This document shows, piece after piece, positions 32,501 through 42,402 of a DNA stretch of 64,000 nucleotides. Source of the DNA: Pseudomonas sp. JAI120 (GTDB lineage: Bacteria; Pseudomonadota; Gammaproteobacteria; Pseudomonadales; Pseudomonadaceae); contig NZ_JACHCZ010000001.1 of NCBI RefSeq assembly GCF_014207255.1, positions 1,042,592 through 1,106,591 on the forward strand. The letters are read 5' to 3'. The stretch's first letter is position 1. Each line of letters begins with the position of its first letter. The translations under genes were made by a program, and so were the position numbers. Below the pieces are notes generated by a model that worked only from the letters and a program-made list of their open reading frames with translations, searched no databases and was not told where the DNA came from.

Positions 32501-34726
32501 TCAGGGTAACGTTTCGCGCCAAAAACGGCGTTGACTACGCGCAACAGTCGGTGGCTGGAAAGCCCCTAGTTGCACACGCACCGCGCCCTGCTCGGCACTG
32601 TCGTATATCTGGCTGCCCAGTTGCAGGTAGCGCTCCACCACCTGCGGGTGAGGATGGCCGAACGCACTGCCACGCCCCCGAGAAATCAGTACCGACGTGG
32701 GTGACAGCCGCTGTAGAAAAGGCCATGACGACGAACTGCGGCTGCCATGGTGAGGGGATTGCAGCCAATCGGTGCGCACGGCCAACGATGAGGCGAGAAA
32801 TGCCCGCTCGGCAGCCCGATCAATATCCCCCGTGAGCAGCAGGCGCTCACCATTGGCCTGGACCTGCAGAACACAGGACTTGGGGTTGCCATCCGTCGCA
32901 TCAGGCCACTGCCACAGCTCGAATGCCACACCGTCCCACACCCATTGCTCACCGCTGACACAGGGCTGGGTTTCGAGAAACGCGGGCAAGCCCTCGGTTT
33001 CACCGCCCACGACACGCCGGATCGGCACCCCTCGGGCAACAGCCGACGCCCCGCCGGCATGATCGGCGTCGGCGTGGCTCAGCAGCATCATATCCAGCGT
33101 CCCGACGCCGAGCTTTTTCAACGCGGGCACTACCACGCGGGCACCGAGATCAACCGTCCCCGAACGCGGGCCGGCATCGTAGAGCAACGTGTGATGGCGG
33201 GTACGCAGGATCAAGGCCAGACCTTGCCCGACATCCAGTTGCACCACCTCCACCCGCCCATGGGGAACCGGCTCGCGGGGTGGAAACACTGCCAACAACA
33301 GCAGCGGCCAGCCCAGCGGCCGAAACGGCACGCCTTTGGGCAGCAATAACAGCATCGCGCCGACCAGGCTGATCAGCCAGTAACCCAAGGGCACCTCGGC
33401 CGGTATCCAGGCAGGCATTTGCCCAGCGAGCCATGCCAAGCCCCGGAACAACCCGTCAAGCGCCCCACCCGCCAGCCACAACAAGCCTTCCCCCAGATAC
33501 GGCAGCGACAACAATGCGCTCCCCAGCAACGCCAGTGGCAACACCACCAGGCTGATCCACGGCACGGCAATCAGGTTGGCCAGCGGCGCACTCACGCTGA
33601 CGGGCAAACCGAGCACCAGCAACACAGGAAACAGACCAACGGCAATCAAGCACTGAGGACGTGTCCATGCCTGCCAGACACTCCACGGCCCCAACCGCCC
33701 ACCAAATCCCACGACCAGCACCGCGACAGCCATAAAGGACAGCCAGAATCCGGGTTGCAGACTGGCTAGTGGCTCCAGGATCAGCACGCCATTGAGTGCC
33801 AGCAACAACGGCCACCAGAACCCCAGATGACGAAAGCGCAAACGCCATAACAGCACCAGCCCCACCATGACGCAGGCCCGTTGCACCGGCACGCCAAACC
33901 CTGCCAGCAGGCCGTACCCCAGCGCGGCGGCAAACGCCAGGCCACACGCCCACGGCAGCCACGGCCAGGTGCGGGGCCAGCAGCCGTAGCGTGCAAGTAG
34001 CGCGACCAACCCGTAGATCAGCCCCGCCAACAAGCCAATGTGCTGGCCGGAAATCACCAACAGGTGCACCGTACCGGTGTCCTGCAACACCTGCCAGTCT
34101 TCGGCCGCCAGCCCGGAGCCATCCCCCAGCACCAAGGCTGCCAGGCCCGCCTCGCGGCCTTGGGCGTCCACCGCCATCAGACGTTGGCGGACAGTGTCAC
34201 GCCAGGCATGACGAGCCGGCGCCAGGCGCTCACCATCCTTCACCGAGCCGGTGGCACCAATGCGCCGGGCCAGCAGCCAGGCCTCCTGATCAAAACCGTG
34301 AAAGTTGAGCAGCCCGGCAGGCCGTTTCAGCGTTACGGCCAGACGCCAGCGCTCGCCACTGCGTACCGACGGCCCACCGTGCCAGGACACACGGATACGC
34401 TTGGGCAGCCGGGCGTTGCGCGCCTGGCTGTCGGCCAGCTCAAAACGCACACCCGTCTCTGTCTGCTGCGGCAACCCGGTTACACGGCCTTCCAGCCATC
34501 GCGTCTGGCCATCCAGCACCGGCCGTAGTCGATCATCCAGTGCCCACTGCGCACTGATGCAGGCCCAGCTCAAGCCCAGCAGGAAAAATGCCAGTGGAGA
34601 CGTACGAAATGGTAATAGCATCAATGCCAGCACCAGCATGGCTATCAGCCATCCCGTCGGCGGCAACGCCGGTAGAAAGCGCAAGGCAAGCAACCCCAGC
34701 GCGAGCGCGAACATCCCTGTCTTCAT
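32501..34726 (-). CDS. comEC: DNA internalisation competence protein ComEC/Rec2, 741 aa
   Basis: Polytopic channel for single-stranded DNA uptake. An N-terminal DUF4131/OB-type region (about 20-170) is followed by the Competence domain with many helices (about 190-470), with LVISGQHIGLLAGL as its signature, and a C-terminal metallo-beta-lactamase domain (about 490-720) with LSHADADHAGG and SPHHGS. All parts are full length with no interruption, so the gene appears functional. It is the 5'-most gene of the leftward cluster, 110 bases from exbB. Confidence 0.94.
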   Translation of the reverse strand: MKTGMFALALGLLALRFLPALPPTGWLIAMLVLALMLLPFRTSPLAFFLLGLSWACISAQWALDDRLRPVLDGQTRWLEGRVTGLPQQTETGVRFELADSQARNARLPKRIRVSWHGGPSVRSGERWRLAVTLKRPAGLLNFHGFDQEAWLLARRIGATGSVKDGERLAPARHAWRDTVRQRLMAVDAQGREAGLAALVLGDGSGLAAEDWQVLQDTGTVHLLVISGQHIGLLAGLIYGLVALLARYGCWPRTWPWLPWACGLAFAAALGYGLLAGFGVPVQRACVMVGLVLLWRLRFRHLGFWWPLLLALNGVLILEPLASLQPGFWLSFMAVAVLVVGFGGRLGPWSVWQAWTRPQCLIAVGLFPVLLVLGLPVSVSAPLANLIAVPWISLVVLPLALLGSALLSLPYLGEGLLWLAGGALDGLFRGLAWLAGQMPAWIPAEVPLGYWLISLVGAMLLLLPKGVPFRPLGWPLLLLAVFPPREPVPHGRVEVVQLDVGQGLALILRTRHHTLLYDAGPRSGTVDLGARVVVPALKKLGVGTLDMMLLSHADADHAGGASAVARGVPIRRVVGGETEGLPAFLETQPCVSGEQWVWDGVAFELWQWPDATDGNPKSCVLQVQANGERLLLTGDIDRAAERAFLASSLAVRTDWLQSPHHGSRSSSSWPFLQRLSPTSVLISRGRGSAFGHPHPQVVERYLQLGSQIYDSAEQGAVRVQLGAFQPPTVARSQRRFWRETLP

Positions 34727-34861
34727 GAACCCTCCTTTTCAAGTGATCCACTCAGTCTTAGACGAGAGCCCAGGACGTCCTATGATGTTTTGTCACAAAG
34801 TCTGAATTTTCTGTTTATAGAATGCGGGCATACTTGCCCCTCGAACTGACCTGGACCCCTT

Positions 34862-35377
34862 ATGCCTCGGCGCTTATTCAAACGGTACATGCCCGACCCC
34901 ACCAGTATCAGGGAACACAAGTCATTACAGTTTCTTGGCACGTTGCTGCACGACCCGAACCTCTGGCACCTGAATCGGCACTCAGTGGCACGCGCCATGG
35001 CGGTGGGTTTGTTCGCGGCTTTTATCCCGATTCCGTTGCAGATGCTATTGGCGGCGGTGCTGGCGATCATCGTGCGCGGCAACATGCCCATCGCCGTCAG
35101 CCTGGTCTGGCTGACCAATCCGATCACCATGCCCGTGGTGTTCATCTGCACCTACATGACCGGCGCCTGGCTGATGAATGTGCCACCGCGCAGCCTGCCC
35201 GACGACCTGACCTGGGAATGGATCAGCGGCCAGTTGAGCACACTGTGGCAACCCTTTCTGCTGGGTTCGGTGGTGTTGGGGGTCGTGTTGGGCGCATTGG
35301 CCTACTGCCTGACCATGGGGTACTGGCGCTGGTGGGTCGCGCACCAATGGAAAAAGCGAAAGCAGCGCCGAGGCTGA
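34862..35377 (+). CDS. DUF2062-family membrane protein, 171 aa
   Basis: The N-terminus is basic (MPRRLFKRYMPDPTSIREH). The conserved DUF2062 core follows: VARAMAVGLFAAFIPIPLQML, NMPIAVSLVWLTNPITMP, and a final helix pair (about 134-156). Two to three transmembrane segments. The role is unknown. It is divergent from comEC and ends three bases before the convergent sensor-kinase stop, as in other Pseudomonas genomes. Confidence 0.88.
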   Translation: MPRRLFKRYMPDPTSIREHKSLQFLGTLLHDPNLWHLNRHSVARAMAVGLFAAFIPIPLQMLLAAVLAIIVRGNMPIAVSLVWLTNPITMPVVFICTYMTGAWLMNVPPRSLPDDLTWEWISGQLSTLWQPFLLGSVVLGVVLGALAYCLTMGYWRWWVAHQWKKRKQRRG

Positions 35378-35380
35378 GAC

Positions 35381-36748
35381 CTATCGCGCCGGCAACCGCA
35401 GGTGCACACGCAAGCCCCGGCCGGTATTTTCCGCCCACAAGCTGCCGTCCTGGCGTTGCACGGCATTGCGAGCGATGCTCAGGCCCAGCCCGAAGCCACC
35501 ATCGCCTGGCCTTGAGCCGTCCAGCCGCGTAAACGGTGCAAAGATTCGCTCCAGATCCTGCTCATCGATTCCCCCACCCTGGTCTTCCAACCAAAGGTGC
35601 CAATATTCCCCCTCGCGGCATCCATCCAGGCACACAACCCCATCCGCCGGGGAGTGGCGTATGGCGTTGCGCAGGATATTCTCCAGGGCCTGGGCCAGGG
35701 CATTCAGGTTGCCCCGCACCCAACTGTCAGCGCCCAGAAGGCAGGGCAGTCGCGATGCCGGCCAGTCGCTTTCAAAGCATGCGTTCTCGCGCAGCATGTC
35801 CCACAGCGCTTGCACCTGAATATCTTCTTTGGGCAGCGGCGCCCGCTCGGTATCCAGCCAGGCCAGTTGCAGGCTGTCTTCCACCAGGCGCTGCATGGCG
35901 TCGATCTCCCGCCCCAACCGCTCACGCAGGCGCGCAAGATCCTGCTCGCTGTCACAGGCCACCCGCAAACGGCTCAATGGCGTGCGCAGTTCATGGGACA
36001 TGTCCCTTAACAGTTGCTGTTGCAGCATCACCGTACCCTGCAAGCGCTCGGACATATGATCAAACGCGCGCCCCAGCTCGCCCAATTCGTCCTGACGACT
36101 GGTGGCGTCGTGGGACATCCGCGTATTCAATTGATCGGCACGCCATGCGTTGGCCTGCTCGCGCAGTTGATTGAGGGGCATGATCAGCAGCCGATAGAGG
36201 CCGATGCACAGCAACAAGGTAAAGAGGCCGGGAATCACGCCGTTGGTCACCACCCGCCAGAACAGTTGGTAGCGCCCCGGCATAAAGCGCTGCGGCAGTT
36301 CAATCACCAGCGAACCGGCGCCCGGATCCACCGCAAACGGAATCTTCAACCACGGCAACCCCTTGACGTGGCGGCTGACCGGCCAATCCAGGCCTCGCAG
36401 GAAGGTCAGGCGCTGGCTTTCCGTGTCGGTCAGCGGGTAACTGCTCAACGACTGCAAGTCATTGCCGATCACACCGATCCACGTGCTTTCGCGCTTGCCC
36501 ATTGCATGCAGCCACGCATCAACGCCGGCATTGCCACCCTGGTTCCAGGCCTGCTCGGCGCCGACCGCATAACCACTCAAGGTGATCCTGGCCTCGTCGG
36601 ACAGGTAGGCGTTCTTTTGCTCCATGTACCGGCCCCAGGACCAACTGAGCCAGATCATCAGCAAACAGAAGGCGATCAGCAGGCAGGCAAGTTTCCAGAA
36701 TAACGAGTGCCTGCCCGGCAGTCGTTTCAGCGATGCCTCAAAGCCCAT
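35381..36748 (-). CDS. Sensor histidine kinase, 455 aa
   Basis: Two transmembrane helices (about 17-37 and 165-187) enclose a periplasmic domain of about 125 residues. A HAMP linker follows, then the H-box MSHELRTPLSRLR with His252, an N-box ALENILRNAIRHSP, and G-boxes EDQGGGI and GGFGLGLSI. Its start overlaps the response-regulator stop by 11 bases. The pair is the usual EnvZ/RstB-like type. The signal is not deducible. Confidence 0.93.
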   Translation of the reverse strand: MGFEASLKRLPGRHSLFWKLACLLIAFCLLMIWLSWSWGRYMEQKNAYLSDEARITLSGYAVGAEQAWNQGGNAGVDAWLHAMGKRESTWIGVIGNDLQSLSSYPLTDTESQRLTFLRGLDWPVSRHVKGLPWLKIPFAVDPGAGSLVIELPQRFMPGRYQLFWRVVTNGVIPGLFTLLLCIGLYRLLIMPLNQLREQANAWRADQLNTRMSHDATSRQDELGELGRAFDHMSERLQGTVMLQQQLLRDMSHELRTPLSRLRVACDSEQDLARLRERLGREIDAMQRLVEDSLQLAWLDTERAPLPKEDIQVQALWDMLRENACFESDWPASRLPCLLGADSWVRGNLNALAQALENILRNAIRHSPADGVVCLDGCREGEYWHLWLEDQGGGIDEQDLERIFAPFTRLDGSRPGDGGFGLGLSIARNAVQRQDGSLWAENTGRGLRVHLRLPAR

Positions 36749-37493
36749 CGTCGTGACCGCTCAGCACATAGCCCTTGCCCCACACCGTGCGTACCTCACG
36801 CTCGCTGTAGCCGATGGCCTTGAGCTTGCGGCGGATCTGGCTGATGTGCATGTCGAGGCTGCGGTCATGGGGCGCATAACCCCGTTGCAACACGTGCTGG
36901 TAGAGGAACGCTTTGCTGAGGACTTCTTCACCGTTGCGATGCAGGGTTTCCAGCAGTCGGTATTCGCTGCGGGTCAGGCCCGCCCAGTGCTCCTGATGAA
37001 AAACATCGCACAGCTCATCGTCGAAACGCAGCGTGCGGGTATCCTCACGCACGGGCGAAAGCGTCGGCAACGGGCGCCGATCCAGGGCCACCCGACGCAG
37101 GATGGCTTCGATACGCACGCGCAGTTCAACCATGCTGAAAGGTTTGGGCAGGTAATCATCGGCCCCCAGGCGAAAACCGCTGACGCGATCGGTTTCAGCG
37201 CCCAGGGCCGACATCAGGATCACCGGAACCGAATGGCTCTGGCGCAGATGGGTGAGGATCGACAAACCATCCAGGCCCGGCAGCAGAATATCCATCAACA
37301 CCACGTCGAATGCCTGATCGCGCGCCATCTCCAAGCCCTGCTGACCGTTATGGCACAAGGTGACCTGGAAACCACAGCGCCCCAGATGCTCATGCACATA
37401 GGCACCCAGCACGGGGTCATCTTCAATTGTCAGGATACGGGGTAGGCCAACTGGTGCGGGATTCATTAGCGTCTGCAAGTCATTCTCAATCAC
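36738..37493 (-). CDS. OmpR-family response regulator, up to 251 aa
   Basis: The receiver domain begins at about residue 18 (PRILTIEDDPVLGAYV) with phospho-acceptor Asp68 in VVLMDILLPGLDGL and Lys in YLPKPF. The C-terminal winged helix ends MHISQIRRKLKAIG and VWGKGYVLSGH. The start is uncertain: GTG at 37493 opens the frame, and ATG at 37466 would give a conventional N-terminus; neither has a strong ribosome binding site. Operon with the following sensor kinase, divergent from gacS. Confidence 0.9.
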   Translation of the reverse strand: MIENDLQTLMNPAPVGLPRILTIEDDPVLGAYVHEHLGRCGFQVTLCHNGQQGLEMARDQAFDVVLMDILLPGLDGLSILTHLRQSHSVPVILMSALGAETDRVSGFRLGADDYLPKPFSMVELRVRIEAILRRVALDRRPLPTLSPVREDTRTLRFDDELCDVFHQEHWAGLTRSEYRLLETLHRNGEEVLSKAFLYQHVLQRGYAPHDRSLDMHISQIRRKLKAIGYSEREVRTVWGKGYVLSGHDDGL

Positions 37494-37671
37494 TGATTAT
37501 TCAAGATAACCCCGCCGCAGGCAATCGCCACACGGTGTCCACCGGCCCGAAGATTGCCCTCTGTCATTAATTTGCAAGATTCCAGACCGCGCAAATGGCT
37601 ACACTGCGCAGGTGGCGCGGGCCGGATGCCGGCGCGGAAGATTGATATCAGTGTGGTAGCAGGAGAGTGGC

Positions 37672-40425
37672 GTGCTTAGAAGAATGGGGATAAAAGGCCG
37701 CGTACTGTTGCTGACCTTATTACCGACCAGCCTGATGGCCTTGTTGTTGGGGGGCTACTTCACCTGGATGCAGCTCTCGGAGTTGCAGGCCCAACTGCTG
37801 CAACGCGGCGAAATGATCGCCGAGCAACTGGCGCCCCTGGTGGCCCCTGCCATGGGCAGCAGGAACACCGACCTGCTGGAGCGTATCGCCACCCAATCCC
37901 TGGAACAGACGGACGTGCGCACAGTGGCGTTCCTCGCGCCGGACCGCACGCCCCTGGCCCACGCCGGCCCGACCATGCTCAACCAGCCGCCGGTCGGTAA
38001 CAGTTCCCACCTGCTGCAGCGCACCGGCAACGACGCCACGCGCTACCTGCTGCCGGTGTTTGGTCGCCATCGCAACCTGGCGGGCGATTTGATCCCCGAT
38101 GAAGCTGATCGCCTGCTCGGTTGGGTCGAGGTGGAGTTGTCCCACAACGGCATGTTGCTGCGCGGCTATCGCAGCCTGTTCGCCAGCCTGCTGCTGATTG
38201 CCATCGGCCTGATCTGCACCGCAGCCCTGGCCCTGCGCATCAGCCGTACAATCAACGCGCCGATTGGCCTGATCAAGCAAGCGGTGGCCCAACTCAAGGA
38301 CGGCAACCTGGAAACCCGCTTGCCCCCCTTGGGCAGCCAGGAGCTGGATCAACTCGCATCGGGCATCAACCGCATGGCCGAAACCCTGCAAAATGCCCAG
38401 GAAGAATTGCAGCACAGCATCGACCAGGCCACCGAAGACGTACGCCAGAACCTGGAAACCATCGAAATCCAGAACATCGAACTGGACCTGGCGCGCAAGG
38501 AGGCCCTGGAGGCCAGTCGCATCAAGTCCGAGTTCCTGGCGAACATGAGCCATGAAATCCGCACGCCACTCAACGGCATCCTCGGTTTTACCCACCTGCT
38601 GCAAAAAAGCGAACTGACCCCGCGCCAGCTGGACTACCTGGGCACCATCGAAAAATCCGCCGACAATCTGCTGGGCATCATCAACGAGATCCTCGACTTC
38701 TCGAAGATCGAGGCCGGCAAGCTGGTCCTCGACAGCATCCCCTTCAACCTGCGGGATTTGCTGCAAGATACCCTCACCATCCTCGCCCCCGCCGCCCATG
38801 CCAAGCAGCTGGAACTGGTGAGCCTGGTCTACCGCGACACGCCGCTGGCGCTGGTGGGCGACCCGCTGCGGCTCAAGCAGATCCTCACCAACCTGATCAG
38901 CAATGCGATCAAGTTCACCCGCGAAGGCACCATCGTGGCCCGGGCGATGGTCGAGGACGAGCAGGAAGACAGCGTGCAGCTGCGCATCAGCGTGCAGGAC
39001 ACCGGCATCGGCCTGTCCAGCCAGGATGTGCGCGCGCTGTTCCAGGCGTTCAGCCAAGCCGATAACTCATTGTCGCGCCAACCCGGCGGCACGGGGCTGG
39101 GCCTGGTGATTTCCAAGCGCCTGATCGAACAAATGGGCGGTGAAATCGGCGTCGACAGCACGCCGGGCGAAGGCTCTGAATTCTGGATCAGCCTGAACCT
39201 GCCCAAGACCCGCGACGACGTCGAAGACCTGCCCTGTGCGCCGCTGCTGGGCCATCGCGTGGCGGTGCTGGAAAATCACGAACTGGCGCGCCAGGCCCTG
39301 CAACATCAATTGGAAGACTGTGGCCTGGAAGTGACGCCATTCAATACCCTGGAAAGCCTGACCAACAGCATCACCAGCGCTCACCAGACCGAGCAGGCTA
39401 TCGACCTGGCGGTACTCGGCGTGACCGCCAACGATATTCCGCCCGAGCGCCTCAACCAGCACCTGTGGGACCTCGAACACCTGGGTTGCAAAGTGCTGGT
39501 ACTGTGCCCCACCACCGAACAGATGCTGTTCAACGAGTCCGTGCCCAACCCCAACAGCCAGTTGCAGGCCAAGCCGGCGTGTACCCCCAAGCTGCGCCGT
39601 GCCCTGTCCGACCTGATCAGCCCGCGGCCGTCACGCAGTGAACCGGGCGAGCCGTTGTCCAGCCGTGCTCCGCGTGTGCTGTGTGTCGACGACAACCCGG
39701 CAAACCTGCTGTTGGTACAGACCCTGCTGGAAGATATGGGCGCGCAGGTACGTGCAGTGGAAAGCGGTTACGCGGCGGTCGACGCGGTGAAACAGGACAC
39801 CTTCGACCTGGTGCTGATGGACGTGCAAATGCCCGGCATGGACGGACGCCAGAGCACCGAGGCGATCCGCCAGTGGGAAAGCGAGCGCCATGGCACGCCG
39901 TTGCCGGTGGTTGCCCTCACCGCCCACGCCATGGCCAACGAAAAGCGCGCCTTGCTGCAAAGCGGGATGGACGATTACCTGACCAAACCCATCAGCGAAC
40001 GGCAACTGGCCCAGGTGGTGCTGAAATGGACTGGCCTGGCCCTGCGCAACCAGGTGCCGGAGCGCGCCGTCGAAGGCCTGGGCCCGAGCGTGCAATTGCC
40101 GGTGCTGGACCACGAGGAAGGCCTGCGCCTGGCCGCTGGCAAGACCGACCTGGCGGCCGACATGCTGGCCATGCTGCTGGCCTCCCTGGAAGCCGACCGT
40201 CAGGCCATTCACGTCGCCCGCGACGCCAAAGACAACCTGGCCCTGATCGAACGCGTCCACCGCCTGCACGGCGCCACCCGCTACTGTGGCGTGCCGCAAC
40301 TGCGCGCCGCCTGCCAACGCGCCGAAACCCTGCTCAAGCAGGACGACGCCAAGGCCATGCACGCGCTGGACGAACTGGACATGGCCATTGCACGGCTGGC
40401 CAGTGAAGCGCGGGTCAGCGCCTGA
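37672..40425 (+). CDS. gacS: GacS hybrid sensor kinase, 917 aa
   Basis: Global regulator of secondary metabolism and biofilm through GacA and the Rsm small RNAs. Domain order: TM1 (about 11-31), periplasmic sensor (32-165), TM2 (166-187), HAMP (188-241), HisKA with His294 in NMSHEIRTPLNGILGF, ATPase with NAIKFTREG and GTGLGLVISKRLIEQMGG, receiver with Asp717 in VLMDVQMPGMDG, and a C-terminal Hpt with His863 in RVHRLHGATRY. These three positions coincide with the published phosphorelay residues of P. fluorescens GacS. The start is GTG at 37672 with AGGAGAG before it. The frame is intact; gacS often mutates in culture, and no lesion is seen here. Confidence 0.97.
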   Translation: MLRRMGIKGRVLLLTLLPTSLMALLLGGYFTWMQLSELQAQLLQRGEMIAEQLAPLVAPAMGSRNTDLLERIATQSLEQTDVRTVAFLAPDRTPLAHAGPTMLNQPPVGNSSHLLQRTGNDATRYLLPVFGRHRNLAGDLIPDEADRLLGWVEVELSHNGMLLRGYRSLFASLLLIAIGLICTAALALRISRTINAPIGLIKQAVAQLKDGNLETRLPPLGSQELDQLASGINRMAETLQNAQEELQHSIDQATEDVRQNLETIEIQNIELDLARKEALEASRIKSEFLANMSHEIRTPLNGILGFTHLLQKSELTPRQLDYLGTIEKSADNLLGIINEILDFSKIEAGKLVLDSIPFNLRDLLQDTLTILAPAAHAKQLELVSLVYRDTPLALVGDPLRLKQILTNLISNAIKFTREGTIVARAMVEDEQEDSVQLRISVQDTGIGLSSQDVRALFQAFSQADNSLSRQPGGTGLGLVISKRLIEQMGGEIGVDSTPGEGSEFWISLNLPKTRDDVEDLPCAPLLGHRVAVLENHELARQALQHQLEDCGLEVTPFNTLESLTNSITSAHQTEQAIDLAVLGVTANDIPPERLNQHLWDLEHLGCKVLVLCPTTEQMLFNESVPNPNSQLQAKPACTPKLRRALSDLISPRPSRSEPGEPLSSRAPRVLCVDDNPANLLLVQTLLEDMGAQVRAVESGYAAVDAVKQDTFDLVLMDVQMPGMDGRQSTEAIRQWESERHGTPLPVVALTAHAMANEKRALLQSGMDDYLTKPISERQLAQVVLKWTGLALRNQVPERAVEGLGPSVQLPVLDHEEGLRLAAGKTDLAADMLAMLLASLEADRQAIHVARDAKDNLALIERVHRLHGATRYCGVPQLRAACQRAETLLKQDDAKAMHALDELDMAIARLASEARVSA

Positions 40426-40448
40426 ACTCATCAAAAAGGACGCCTTTG

Positions 40449-41438
40449 ATGCGCTTGATTCTTTTCAGCAGCCAGACCTACGACCGCGACAGTTTCCTCG
40501 GCGAACCCCTGCCGCGCGGCCTGGAACTGCAATTCCAACCTGCCCGGCTCAACCTCGACACCGTCGCCCTGGCCGAACACCACGAGGTGGTCTGCGCCTT
40601 TATCAACGATGACCTCAGTGCCCCGGTGCTGGAACACCTGGCCAAGGGCGGCACGCGGTTGATCGCGTTGCGCTCGGCCGGTTACAACCATGTGGACCTG
40701 CCTGCCGCCAAACGCCTGGGCCTGACCATCGTACGCGTCCCGGCCTATTCGCCCCATGCGATCGCCGAACACGCGGTGGCCCTGATCCTTGCCCTCAACC
40801 GCCGCCTGCATCGCGCCTACAACCGCACCCGCGACGGCGATTTCAGCCTGCATGGCCTCACCGGTTTCGACCTGGTGGGCAAGACCGTCGGCGTGGTCGG
40901 CACCGGCCAGATCGGCGCCACGTTCACCAGGATCATGGCGGGCTTCGGTTGCCGGTTGCTCGCCTACGACCCGTTCCCCAACCCGCAGGTCCAAGCCCTC
41001 GGTGCTGACTATGTGAGCCTGCCGGAGCTCTTGGCCCAGGCGCAGATCATCAGCCTGCACTGCCCGCTGACCGCCGACAGCAAGCACCTGATCAATGCAC
41101 GCTCCCTGGCGCGGATGCAACCCGGCGCCATGCTGATCAACACCGGTCGCGGTGGCCTGGTCGACACGCCGGCGCTGATCGAAGCACTCAAGGACGGCCA
41201 ACTCGGCTACCTGGGGCTGGATGTGTATGAGGAGGAAGCCCAGCTGTTTTTCGAGGACCGCTCCGACCTGCCCCTGCAGGACGACGTGCTCGCGCGCCTG
41301 CTGACCTTCCCCAACGTGATCATCACCGCACACCAGGCGTTCCTCACCCGCGAAGCCCTGGCGGCGATCGCCGGCACCACCTTGGCCAATATTGCGGCAT
41401 GGGCCGATGGCCGGGCACAGAACCTCGTCGAAGGATGA
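40449..41438 (+). CDS. ldhA: 2-hydroxyacid dehydrogenase, D-lactate dehydrogenase type, 329 aa
   Basis: NAD-dependent reduction of pyruvate to D-lactate is the likely reaction. The Rossmann signature GVVGTGQIGATF is at about residue 149, followed by NTGRGGLVDTPALIEAL with the substrate-binding Arg region, a catalytic Glu in DVYEEEAQLFF, and His in ITAHQAFLT. The YEEEAQLFFEDRS phrase marks the fermentative LdhA branch. The ATG at 40449 has AAAAGGA upstream. It directly follows gacS, a neighbourhood conserved in Pseudomonas. Confidence 0.93.
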   Translation: MRLILFSSQTYDRDSFLGEPLPRGLELQFQPARLNLDTVALAEHHEVVCAFINDDLSAPVLEHLAKGGTRLIALRSAGYNHVDLPAAKRLGLTIVRVPAYSPHAIAEHAVALILALNRRLHRAYNRTRDGDFSLHGLTGFDLVGKTVGVVGTGQIGATFTRIMAGFGCRLLAYDPFPNPQVQALGADYVSLPELLAQAQIISLHCPLTADSKHLINARSLARMQPGAMLINTGRGGLVDTPALIEALKDGQLGYLGLDVYEEEAQLFFEDRSDLPLQDDVLARLLTFPNVIITAHQAFLTREALAAIAGTTLANIAAWADGRAQNLVEG

Positions 41439-41509
41439 TCAGCGGTCACATACCAGGCTCATGATGATCAGGCACCCGTGATAGGATGCCGCGCCTATTT
41501 GGAGGATCC

Positions 41510-41950
41510 ATGGCCGAACACGATTTCCGCTTCAGCTTACTGAGCCCGCAACACACCCTGATCGAATGCCGCGCCCTGGTGCCGGGCCGTTACCAGGTCA
41601 CCGGCAACGGTGGTTCGATCAAGCATGACGACGTGCTGATCGTCACCCTGCGTGGCAGTAAAACCTTGTCCATGCGCCTTACCGTCGAAGGTGACGCGCG
41701 CTACTCCATCCGCCCTGCAGGCCAGTGGGTCGCCATGGCCCGCGGGCCGAAGTTCGGTGAGCTGGAGATTCACACCTGGAAGGTCAACTGCGACAGCTGC
41801 GACACTGTGCTGGAGTTTGAATTCGCGGTGGAAACCAAGCTGACCAAAGAGCCGCTGCAACCGGCCGCCAACGCGCGCATTGCCGAGTTGGGCTGGGCCA
41901 GCGAAGGCGACAAGCACCGTTGCCCGACATGCCAGAAGGCCGGGCAATGA
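41510..41950 (+). CDS. Hypothetical protein with two CxxC motifs, 146 aa
   Basis: The ATG at 41510 is preceded by GGAGGATCC, a near-perfect Shine-Dalgarno. A beta-rich body (VTGNGGSIKHDDVLIVTLRG, YSIRPAGQWVAMARG) is followed by CDSC at about residues 88-91 and CPTC near the C-terminus (about 139-142), a spacing that could bind zinc. The stop overlaps the next gene (ATGA), so it is co-translated with the META lipoprotein. No family name was recognised; it looks like a conserved Pseudomonas hypothetical. Confidence 0.75.
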   Translation: MAEHDFRFSLLSPQHTLIECRALVPGRYQVTGNGGSIKHDDVLIVTLRGSKTLSMRLTVEGDARYSIRPAGQWVAMARGPKFGELEIHTWKVNCDSCDTVLEFEFAVETKLTKEPLQPAANARIAELGWASEGDKHRCPTCQKAGQ

Positions 41951-42351
41951 AAGGCCTGCTTCTGCTCGCCGCCGTCGGTGCGGCCCTGAGTGGCTGCGCC
42001 GGGGATGCGGTCAAGCTCAAGCAGGATCACAGCTACGTGGTGGAGTGGATTGGCGAGCGACCGCTGATGGATTACGCACACCTGACCGTCACCCTCGGCG
42101 CCGATGGACGTGCCTACGGCAATGGCGGCTGCAACCACTGGTTCGCGCCGTACACCGTCGAGGGCGACAAACTCAGCTTCGGCAAGCTCGGCAGCACCCG
42201 CAAGCTCTGCGCCGAAGCCCTGATGGAGCAGGAACAGCGCTTCTTCCAGGCCCTGCAAGGCGTACAGCGCTGGGACATCTCGCCGATCGAGCAGACCCGC
42301 TTCTGGCCGGCCGAAGGCAAGCCGATTCGCCTGTGGCTCGAAGAGGGCTGA
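41947..42351 (+). CDS. META/HslJ-domain lipoprotein, 134 aa
   Basis: The signal peptide ends with lipobox LSGC (residues 14-17). A META-like domain follows, with LGADGRAYGNGGCNHWFAPY, the GCN motif of HslJ-type proteins, and MEQEQRFFQAL. The C-terminus is acidic (LWLEEG). The ATG at 41947 overlaps the preceding stop. META domains are associated with outer-membrane stress and heat-induced proteins, but the function is unproven. Confidence 0.85.
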   Translation: MKGLLLLAAVGAALSGCAGDAVKLKQDHSYVVEWIGERPLMDYAHLTVTLGADGRAYGNGGCNHWFAPYTVEGDKLSFGKLGSTRKLCAEALMEQEQRFFQALQGVQRWDISPIEQTRFWPAEGKPIRLWLEEG

Positions 42352-42378
42352 CTGCACCGATCTGCACGTTGGTTAGAT

Positions 42379-42400
42379 CTAAATGTGGGAGGGGCGGTTG
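42379..42400 (+). repeat. Half REP palindrome between convergent genes
   Basis: AATGTGGGAGGGGCGGTTGC is the conserved arm of the fluorescens-group REP family seen complete at 47445-47517. Only one arm is present here, between two convergent stops. Confidence 0.6.
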
Positions 42401-42402
42401 CT

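Noticed and set aside
37720..39057. Long reverse open frame inside gacS
   Set aside because: Antisense to GacS, Gln/His-rich shadow composition.
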